From Pseudomonas sp. (GTDB lineage Bacteria > Pseudomonadota > Gammaproteobacteria > Pseudomonadales > Pseudomonadaceae), in NCBI GenBank assembly GCA_003527165.1, contig DPSI01000354.1:1-5286 (forward strand): a stretch of DNA of 5,286 nucleotides, read 5' to 3'. Below, in pieces: positions 1 to 4,595 of the stretch (its first letter is position 1; every line of letters begins with the position of its first letter). The notes under the pieces were generated by a model. It was not told the DNA's origin. It did no database searches and saw nothing but the letters and a program-made list of their open reading frames with translations. The position numbers were made by a program, and so were the translations under genes.

Positions 1-2
1 TA

Positions 3-56
3 GGACAGTTTCGGGACAAAGCGCGGGCCATCACGTACCGCCCCATGCCATATTAA
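3..56 (+). CDS. Possible 3' tail of a coding region entering from the left
   Basis: From base 3 the plus-strand reading frame is open until TAA at 54-56 and would end a protein in ...ITYRPMPY. Only 17 codons are visible, so no family can be assigned. A neighbouring frame (2-103) is also open for a similar distance, so chance is a real explanation. It is listed because it ends about 60 bases before a tRNA-like attachment site and points towards it, a place where integrated elements often have a terminal gene. That placement is inference; the sequence itself shows only an open frame. Confidence 0.2.
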   Translation, partial: GQFRDKARAITYRPMPY

Positions 57-113
57 AAGCAAGATCTACAGGATTTATGCTGACCCCAGCAGTATGGGAT
101 TGATGCTCTAGGC

Positions 114-137
114 TTCAAGTCCCCATCCTCCCCGCCA
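114..137 (+). other. 3' end of a tRNA gene (probably tRNA-Sec, selC), likely attachment-site copy
   Basis: The block reads as a tRNA 3' end: T loop TTCAAGT (114-120, fitting TTCRANY), T-stem 3' half CCCCA (121-125), acceptor 3' half TCCTCCCC (126-133), discriminator G (134) and CCA (135-137). Between T loop and CCA there are 14 bases instead of the usual 13, which requires an 8-bp acceptor stem; that is characteristic of bacterial tRNA-Sec, whose E. coli gene also ends in a G discriminator. The bases just upstream (109-113, TAGGC) do not pair properly with CCCCA and no acceptor 5' half GGGGAGGA is found upstream, so the gene is not complete here. Together with the terminator that follows, this fits the distal att copy left when an element integrates into the 3' part of a tRNA gene. 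The selC identity is an inference from one extra base. Confidence 0.5.
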
Positions 138-151
138 TTGCATATAGCCTG

Positions 152-191
152 AGCCCCTGAACTTCATAGAGTTTCGGGGGCTTTTGCTTTT
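152..191 (+). terminator. Rho-independent terminator after the tRNA-like end
   Basis: AGCCCCTGAA (152-161) pairs with TTTCGGGGGCT (172-182) apart from one U-G pair and a bulged T at 172. CT/AG pairs (162-163 with 170-171) close a six-base loop, TCATAG. It is followed by CTTTTGCTTTT, a T-rich tail on the plus strand only. It lies 14 bases after the CCA of the tRNA-like block, the usual place for a tRNA terminator, which suggests it is the original terminator of that tRNA gene. The minus strand lacks a T tail, so it is probably not the terminator of the minus-strand gene at 290-562. Confidence 0.75.
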
Positions 192-289
192 CCGGATCCG
201 AACGGCGTGTTTCAGCTATACGCGGCCCTAGGGCTCTGCGCTGTCCGCGCACCTGGATGGGTAGGCGGCGCGTCGTTTTCGCCTGAAGC

Positions 290-562
290 CTATTGTCGCT
301 CCGATCCTTCTCTCGTTACGTCATCTTCTATGCCATCCCGCTCTTCGCCTTGTTCGTGCAGGTCGTCGCCGACTTGCTCGGTCATACGTGGATCCGGATC
401 AGGGCCTGCCGGGTTCTGATAGCCGTGCGCCGAGGCGGCGCCGTTCTGGTCTTGCTGGGCCTGGCTGGCATCCTGACGATTGTCGATGGGTTCGGGACTG
501 GCCGCTGCGCTGGTTGCCGTCAGCGCAGCGAGAAGCGCCAGGGCGGTGGTCGAGATGTTCAT
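290..562 (-). CDS. Small acidic exported protein, function unknown
   Basis: This 90-residue protein begins with a typical signal peptide (residues 1 to about 21: MNISTTALALLAALTATSAA, with likely cleavage in the ATSAAAS region). The mature part of about 70 residues has no cysteine and is rich in Q, D, E, G and P. I count 18 acidic residues against 5 arginines and no lysine, so it should be strongly acidic, periplasmic and largely disordered. The start is supported by AGAGGA (plus-strand 569-574) six bases upstream of ATG. An opposite-strand frame over 293-616 looks membrane-like but lacks such support and is probably an antisense shadow. The gene is divergent from the 734 gene, with 171 bases between them. 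I recognise no family. Roles such as metal binding or envelope stress are possible, but nothing in the sequence shows them. Confidence 0.65.
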   Translation of the reverse strand: MNISTTALALLAALTATSAAASPEPIDNRQDASQAQQDQNGAASAHGYQNPAGPDPDPRMTEQVGDDLHEQGEERDGIEDDVTREGSERQ

Positions 563-733
563 AGAAGGTCCTCTGTGGGGCTTGTGCTCTCTGTTTCGGA
601 CCCGACGCCTCTGTGATTGTTCTCGATCTGCCTGGTGTCGGTGGCCGCAACTCGATGTTTGTGGATGTGATCGAAGCTGGCACGGCGTGGTCAGTGTGCT
701 GTCTCAGCATCTGACAATTCTTCGAGGCTTCCG
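563..733. promoter_or_regulatory. Divergent intergenic region, presumed promoters for both flanking genes
   Basis: These 171 bases separate the starts of the minus-strand small exported protein and the plus-strand membrane-anchored protein, so they should hold both promoters. I see no convincing -35/-10 pair on either strand. CCTCTGTG occurs twice (570-577 and 608-615, 38 bases apart). The copy at 570-577 overlaps the ribosome binding site of the minus-strand gene, so at least that one has another explanation. A TGGCACGG block at 678-685 resembles the -24 half of a sigma-54 promoter, but the -12 GC is missing. Confidence 0.35.
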
Positions 734-1384
734 ATGATCGAGTGGCTAAAAAGCAATCACCAGCTGATCTCGCTGGTTATTTCTGCCAGCACCCTGCTGG
801 TATGGGTGTTTTACGCGCAGTTGTTACTGCTGAACTTCAGACGGCAGCGCAAGCCGAGCCTCATCATCAACCGCGGTGCCGGTAAGGGGCTGAGTTCGCT
901 CTGCCTGATTTCCAACATGAGCGCCGAGCCCATGTTCATCAATCAGCTAGTGGTTTCCATCGAGACGTCCAAGAGGGCTCTGGAGGTCGATGTGACCGAT
1001 ATCCTGCAGAGCATCGACGACGAAGCCGGTGCCTCACCCGACCTTCCGATCTATCAAACTACACATCAGGGCCCGCTGCGCAGTGGTGATTTCATCCACA
1101 TTGGCACTTTCCAGGGGATGTTGCGCAGCGTTGCGGAACGGCATGGAATCGAGCTGGACGGCCATAAACCCGTTGGCGATTGCCGGTTCCAGATACTCGA
1201 GGTCAGGGCGGTGGCGTTCTACGGCCCGGAGCGTCACCCGATCGGTGTTCTTCGTCGGTTCCGCCTGGATGAACGCGGCGACCCAGACTGCGTTCTGATA
1301 CCCGAAAGCCCCTTTACCCACCAGCTGTTGTCGCGCCGCGAACGCCGAAAGGTGCGCCGATGGCTGACCGAATCGCTGGATTGA
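734..1384 (+). CDS. Membrane-anchored protein of unknown function
   Basis: This 216-residue protein has one clear hydrophobic segment at about residues 11-35 (LISLVISASTLLVWVFYAQ and following), then a basic stop-transfer run (RRQRK). That predicts a short N-terminal tail and a cytoplasmic domain of about 180 residues. The soluble part contains INRGAGKGLSSLCLISNMSAEP (written in pieces: INRGAGKG, LCLISNMSAEP, about residues 45-67) and ends in a very basic helix (RRERRKVRRW) that could bind nucleic acid or lipid head groups. I recognise no catalytic motif or named domain. The start is supported by GAGG at 724-727, six bases before ATG. It is divergent from the small exported protein and separated from the next gene by about 230 bases and a hairpin, so it is probably transcribed alone. 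Confidence 0.85.
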   Translation: MIEWLKSNHQLISLVISASTLLVWVFYAQLLLLNFRRQRKPSLIINRGAGKGLSSLCLISNMSAEPMFINQLVVSIETSKRALEVDVTDILQSIDDEAGASPDLPIYQTTHQGPLRSGDFIHIGTFQGMLRSVAERHGIELDGHKPVGDCRFQILEVRAVAFYGPERHPIGVLRRFRLDERGDPDCVLIPESPFTHQLLSRRERRKVRRWLTESLD

Positions 1385-1385
1385 C

Positions 1386-1413
1386 GCGCCTCGCCTCCGA
1401 AACTACGAGGCGC
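1386..1413 (+). terminator. Perfect hairpin just after the stop codon, possible terminator without a T tail
   Basis: GCGCCTCG (1386-1393) and CGAGGCGC (1406-1413) form a perfect 8-bp GC-rich stem with a 12-base loop, starting two bases after the TGA of the membrane-anchored protein gene. No T run follows on the plus strand, so intrinsic termination would be weak. It could instead protect the mRNA 3' end or be a singleton of a dispersed repeat. The stem is seen directly; its role is inferred. Confidence 0.45.
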
Positions 1414-1457
1414 CTAGCAGGGCTATCGGAACTGGAAAATCTGGAACTTCAGCCTCT

Positions 1458-1483
1458 ATTGCCGGTCTCGTTAAGCTGGCAAT
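1458..1483 (+). other. Second hairpin in the gap upstream of the FAD dehydrogenase
   Basis: ATTGCCGG (1458-1465) pairs with CTGGCAAT (1476-1483), an 8-bp stem with one G-U pair and a 10-base loop, TCTCGTTAAG. It has no T tail on either strand, so it is not an obvious terminator. The rest of the 1385-1611 gap shows no gene I can support and no clear promoter match, although a promoter for the dehydrogenase operon should lie here. Confidence 0.35.
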
Positions 1484-1596
1484 GCTGCCGATGGGCGGAG
1501 CCCAGTTCGGTTAGGAAGTGCTTGCGACGCGCAGCGATGTGACTGGTTGTGCGAATTGTTGATCAGGCAGCTCGTCCGCGGACAAAGTTGCGATAT

Positions 1597-1604
1597 GGAA
1601 AGGG
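1597..1604 (+). promoter_or_regulatory. Ribosome binding site that sets the dehydrogenase start at 1612
   Basis: GGAAAGGG ends seven bases before GTG at 1612 and is the best ribosome binding site near the 5' end of the FAD dehydrogenase frame. The frame can also be opened by GTG at 1549, but that codon has no purine-rich site before it. A TTG at 1609 is a third, less likely option. Confidence 0.6.
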
Positions 1605-1611
1605 TAGTTTG

Positions 1612-3063
1612 GTGGAAATCAACCGCGTAAGCGCAAGGGATGTCGACAAGGCACAGTATGAGTTGGTTGTTATCGGGTCTGGTTTTGGTTCCAGTTTCTT
1701 CCTGACAGAAGCGTTGAAGCACCTTACCGGGCGCGCATTAATCATCGAGTGGGGCGATTTCCATCCCTGGGATTGGCAGATCCAGACTCAGAGCAGTTCC
1801 GCGATCAAACCGGAGTCCACCTACGACAATCGCGGCGAGAAGCCCTGGAACACCACCATCGCGCTCGGCGGTGGGATGAATTGTTGGTACTCGCAGACCC
1901 CGCGCTTACACCCCAGCGATTTCGCTATCCGGACTCGCTACGGTGTCGGCAATGATTGGCCGCTGAGCTACGACGACCTCGAGCCTTACTACTGCCAGGC
2001 CGAGCAGATCATGTCGATTGCCGGTGATGCGGACATGGCCAAGGTGCTGCCACGCAGCCAGCCATTCCCCCAGCCACCGCACAAGGGCTCCTCGATCGAT
2101 ATGCTGATGAAGGAGGCCATGCCCGACCGCCATTTCATCATGCCTACCGGACGCGCTCGGGTCGCGACGGGCACCCGGGGCGTCTGCTGCGCGAATGCGA
2201 CCTGCAACCGTTGCCCGGTTAATGCCAAATTCACCGCTCAGAATGGCCTGCCACATCTGTTCAGCCATCCCAAGGTGGATGTCTGCCTGAAGACTGAAGT
2301 GCGCACGCTCGAGTATGAGGGCAGCACTATCAAGGGCGCGACGATCATGTCCGAAGGCGCCGAATTCAAGGTGTTTGGTGACGTGTTCGTGCTGGGCGCC
2401 AATGCCATCCAGAGCCCGGCGATCCTGCTGCGCTCGGATATCGTCTTCGGCGAAACCGGCATGGGTCTGCATGAGCAGGTGGGCGCCAACGTCGAGGTCT
2501 ATCTCGACGGGCTGGGCAATTTCGATGGAAGCACGATTACCACCGGCCTGAACTATTCGCTGTATGACGGTGACTTCCGCAAGGAGCACTCGGCATGCCT
2601 GGTCTATTTCGAGAATCGTTGGCCCTACGGCCTGCGTCCGGAACGTGGCCGCTGGAACCAGACGCTGCCGCTGATGCTGGTCAGCGAGGATTTGCCGAAT
2701 GTCGAGAACCGCGTCCTCATCGATCCGCAAAGCGGGCAGGCGATCATCGACTACCGAGGCGAGTCCGATTACGGAATGAAGGGGGTGCAATACGGTTTGG
2801 ACAGCCTGGAAAAGCTGCTTGCGCCGCTGCCGGTCGAGTCGATCAATTTCCGAGAATGGCGCCTGACCGAGTCACATGTTCAAGGCACGCTGCGTATGGG
2901 GCAGGCGGGTGACGGCTCGGTGGTTGACGGCCAGATGCTGCATCACCAAATGAGGAATCTGGTGGTGGTGGGGACGGCAACTTACCCGAGCTGTTCGCCG
3001 GCCAATCCCAGTCTGACCGCCGCGGCCTTGTCCATACGCGCCGCCGATCTGCTCTATAGCTAA
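1612..3063 (+). CDS. GMC-family FAD-dependent dehydrogenase, catalytic subunit with probable Fe-S cysteine cluster
   Basis: This 483-residue flavoprotein probably oxidises an alcohol, sugar or polyol. Numbered from the GTG at 1612, it shows the FAD-binding Rossmann motif VVIGSGFGSS (19-28) with the strand-2 acidic residue E46, the GMC N-terminal region LGGGMNCW (85-92), NDWPLSYDDLEPYY (114-127), LGANAIQSPAILL (261-273), and a C-terminal GMC domain with SHVQGTLRMG (421-430, likely catalytic H422) and NPSLTAAA (465-472, likely partner N465). C192, C193, C198 and C201 form CC-x4-C-x2-C. The first three have the same spacing as the residues reported to hold a 3Fe-4S cluster in Burkholderia cepacia FAD-glucose dehydrogenase. 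It has no signal peptide; the next gene, eight bases on, probably supplies one. The substrate cannot be read from the sequence. An alternative start at 1549 would add 21 residues. Confidence 0.88.
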   Translation: MEINRVSARDVDKAQYELVVIGSGFGSSFFLTEALKHLTGRALIIEWGDFHPWDWQIQTQSSSAIKPESTYDNRGEKPWNTTIALGGGMNCWYSQTPRLHPSDFAIRTRYGVGNDWPLSYDDLEPYYCQAEQIMSIAGDADMAKVLPRSQPFPQPPHKGSSIDMLMKEAMPDRHFIMPTGRARVATGTRGVCCANATCNRCPVNAKFTAQNGLPHLFSHPKVDVCLKTEVRTLEYEGSTIKGATIMSEGAEFKVFGDVFVLGANAIQSPAILLRSDIVFGETGMGLHEQVGANVEVYLDGLGNFDGSTITTGLNYSLYDGDFRKEHSACLVYFENRWPYGLRPERGRWNQTLPLMLVSEDLPNVENRVLIDPQSGQAIIDYRGESDYGMKGVQYGLDSLEKLLAPLPVESINFREWRLTESHVQGTLRMGQAGDGSVVDGQMLHHQMRNLVVVGTATYPSCSPANPSLTAAALSIRAADLLYS

Positions 3064-3066
3064 GGA
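3062..3066 (+). promoter_or_regulatory. Ribosome binding site overlapping the dehydrogenase stop codon
   Basis: AAGGA shares its first two bases with the TAA stop (3061-3063) of the catalytic subunit and lies five bases before ATG at 3072. This arrangement favours translational coupling, as expected for two subunits made in fixed ratio. Confidence 0.7.
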
Positions 3067-3071
3067 ATGCC

Positions 3072-3491
3072 ATGAAGCGTCGTACGTTGTTGCTGTCATC
3101 CGCCGCCACGCTGGGTCTTGCTGCTGCCGGTTCGGCAGCCTGGGTGTATGAGGATCGGCAGGTATTCATTCCCGAGCTGTTACACCAGCTTGTCGGTAAT
3201 TTTCAGATGGGCGCGGAAGATCAGCGAAAGTTTGTCGATGCGATGGCCGGGCACTATGGTTCGGAGAAGCTCACGGCGCTGATGGGGTTGTACAAGATCC
3301 GTCAGGAGACCGGTGTCGGCAGTGCCTATACCGATCTTCGGGTAGATAACTTCGAGCGCCGGTTGCTGACCGATTTCATGGTCTCGACCGATTATCTGCG
3401 TCGCCAGCACGAGCCCAATCCAAGGGTGTCTTTTCTTGGCTATCGGCTACCGTGCAGCAATCCCTATGCGCGTTTTGACGGGCTGGCTTGA
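3072..3491 (+). CDS. Small subunit / Tat-signal partner of the FAD dehydrogenase
   Basis: This 139-residue protein starts with a twin-arginine-like signal: KRRTLLL (2-8), a hydrophobic stretch to about residue 24 and an alanine-rich region (AAAGSAAW) where cleavage could occur. The rest is mostly helical with no cofactor motif, ending near a single cysteine in LPCSNPYARF (126-135). Gene order, size, Tat-like signal and C-terminal cysteine fit the small (gamma) subunit of FAD-glucose, sorbitol or fructose dehydrogenases. In B. cepacia FAD-glucose dehydrogenase that subunit acts as a hitch-hiker chaperone needed to export the catalytic subunit. Family membership is inferred from these traits and context because overall similarity is too low to judge by eye. 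No cytochrome c gene (CxxCH) follows: the next gene is a lactate dehydrogenase. An alternative is an unrelated lipid-free exported protein. Confidence 0.7.
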   Translation: MKRRTLLLSSAATLGLAAAGSAAWVYEDRQVFIPELLHQLVGNFQMGAEDQRKFVDAMAGHYGSEKLTALMGLYKIRQETGVGSAYTDLRVDNFERRLLTDFMVSTDYLRRQHEPNPRVSFLGYRLPCSNPYARFDGLA

Positions 3492-3529
3492 TATGCAGGT
3501 GTTCTGCTGGCGTTAGCCCGATCATTGCC

Positions 3530-3539
3530 CTACGCGTAG
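3530..3539. promoter_or_regulatory. Perfect 10-bp palindrome upstream of ldhA, candidate operator
   Basis: CTACGCGTAG is its own reverse complement and sits 54 bases before the ldhA start in the only non-coding stretch between the dehydrogenase pair and the lactate pair. A dimeric regulator could bind it. A 10-bp palindrome can also arise by chance, and no second copy is seen in the window. Confidence 0.25.
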
Positions 3540-3552
3540 ACCACGCGGTTGG

Positions 3553-3573
3553 TTGGCCGGCTCCGCCCGGCAA
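3553..3573 (+). other. Hairpin in the ldhA leader
   Basis: GCCGG (3556-3560) pairs with CCGGC (3567-3571) around the loop CTCCGC, and TT/AA (3553-3554 with 3572-3573) extends it past a bulged G at 3555. It is followed by ATCATTCTT, a weak T-containing tail, and then by the GGAGG of ldhA. It could be a weak terminator for the upstream operon or a leader structure that tunes ldhA expression. Neither role can be decided from the sequence. Confidence 0.3.
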
Positions 3574-3593
3574 TCATTCTTGGAGGCAAGCTC

Positions 3594-4595
3594 ATGCGAA
3601 TCGCCGTATTCAGCACCAAACCCTATGACCGCCATTTTCTCGATCAGGCGAATCGGCTGCACCGGCACGATTTAGTCTTCCTCGATCCTCGGTTGACGGC
3701 CGAAACAGCCACGCTGGCCACGGGCTTCAGATGCGTCTGCGCTTTCGTCAACGACAAGCTTGACGCCGAGGTTCTGCAGTTGCTGCATGCCAATGGCACC
3801 GAGTTGATCGCCTTGCGTTCGGCCGGCTTCAATAATGTCGACCTGCCAGAGGCGGAGCGGCTCGGCATGACTGTGGCGCGCGTGCCCGCCTATTCACCTC
3901 ACGCGGTGGCCGAACATGCCGTGGCATTGGTGCTGAGCCTCAACCGTATGACCTTCCGCGCCTACAACCGCGTCCGTGAAGGCAACTTTTCCCTCGATGG
4001 CCTGCTCGGCTTCGATCTGTACGGCAAGACCGTTGGCGTGATCGGCACCGGCAAGATCGGCCTGATCTTCGCCGACATCATGCATGGCTTCGGCTGCAAG
4101 ATACTGGCGGCCGATCCGTACCCGAGCCCAGACGCCAAAGGATTCATCGAATACGTTCCGCTGGAGCGGCTGCTGGGCGACGCGGACATCCTTTCCCTGC
4201 ATTGCCCGCTGACCCCCGAAACCGATCACCTGATTGATGCGGGGGCAGTCGCGCAGATGAAAGATGGCGTCATGCTGATCAACACCGGGCGGGGCCGGGT
4301 GATCGATACCAAGGCGGTGATAGAAGGGCTCAAGAGCGGCAAAATCGGTCGGCTCGGGCTCGACGTCTACGAAGAGGAAGAGCATTTGTTCTTCCAGGAT
4401 CTTTCTCAGCGTGTGATTAGCGACGACCAGTTTATGCGCCTGACCACCTTCCCCAACGTGCTGATCACCGGGCATCAGGCGTTTTTCACCAGCGAAGCCA
4501 TGAACAATATTGCCGAGACCACACTGGCAAACATCACTGCTTTCGAATCGGGTAACGGAATCCTGCATCGGGTCACTGCCGACAAGCTGGTTTGA
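3594..4595 (+). CDS. ldhA: D-lactate dehydrogenase, NAD-dependent (D-2-hydroxyacid dehydrogenase family)
   Basis: This 333-residue enzyme interconverts pyruvate and D-lactate with NAD(H) in the cytoplasm. The length matches E. coli LdhA (329). ATG at 3594 follows GGAGG (3582-3586) by seven bases; an in-frame extension to 3549 has no such support. Motifs: [10 protein letters not shown] (75-84) in the catalytic domain, GVIGTGKIG (148-156) for NAD binding with D174 after the second strand (favouring NAD over NADP), LHCPLTPET (202-210), [10 protein letters not shown] (229-238) with the probable substrate-binding R233, the [11 protein letters not shown] segment (257-267) holding the catalytic glutamate, and GHQAF (293-297) with acid/base H294. 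The EEEHLFF and [11 protein letters not shown] stretches are typical of the LdhA branch rather than of glycerate or phosphoglycerate dehydrogenases. The stop codon shares its A with the start of the permease gene, so the two should be co-translated. Confidence 0.9.
   Translation: MRIAVFSTKPYDRHFLDQANRLHRHDLVFLDPRLTAETATLATGFRCVCAFVNDKLDAEVLQLLHANGTELIALRSAGFNNVDLPEAERLGMTVARVPAYSPHAVAEHAVALVLSLNRMTFRAYNRVREGNFSLDGLLGFDLYGKTVGVIGTGKIGLIFADIMHGFGCKILAADPYPSPDAKGFIEYVPLERLLGDADILSLHCPLTPETDHLIDAGAVAQMKDGVMLINTGRGRVIDTKAVIEGLKSGKIGRLGLDVYEEEEHLFFQDLSQRVISDDQFMRLTTFPNVLITGHQAFFTSEAMNNIAETTLANITAFESGNGILHRVTADKLV

Noticed and set aside
42..137. A complete tRNA gene ending at 137
   Set aside because: No acceptor 5' half complementary to the 3' half, no T-stem partner and no anticodon arm can be found upstream.
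570..615. Repeated CCTCTGTG (570-577 and 608-615) as regulator sites
   Set aside because: Two 8-base copies, one overlapping a ribosome binding site, are too little to claim an operator; noted only within the intergenic entry.
293..616. Plus-strand frame with hydrophobic stretches opposite the small exported protein
   Set aside because: It needs a TTG start without a ribosome binding site, and its hydrophobic look can be the complement of the acidic codons. The minus-strand gene has a good signal peptide and ribosome binding site.
678..693. Sigma-54-like promoter TGGCACGG upstream of the 734 gene
   Set aside because: The -24 half matches, but the bases at the required -12 position are TC instead of GC, so the match is incomplete.
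1906..2790. Long minus-strand open frame (294 codons) opposite the FAD dehydrogenase
   Set aside because: The plus strand carries clear GMC motifs throughout. The antisense frame has no recognisable domain and is explained by high-GC codon bias.
3488..3516. TTGATA near the end of the small-subunit gene as a -35 for ldhA
   Set aside because: No acceptable -10 hexamer lies 16-18 bases downstream; the best candidate is a poor match.
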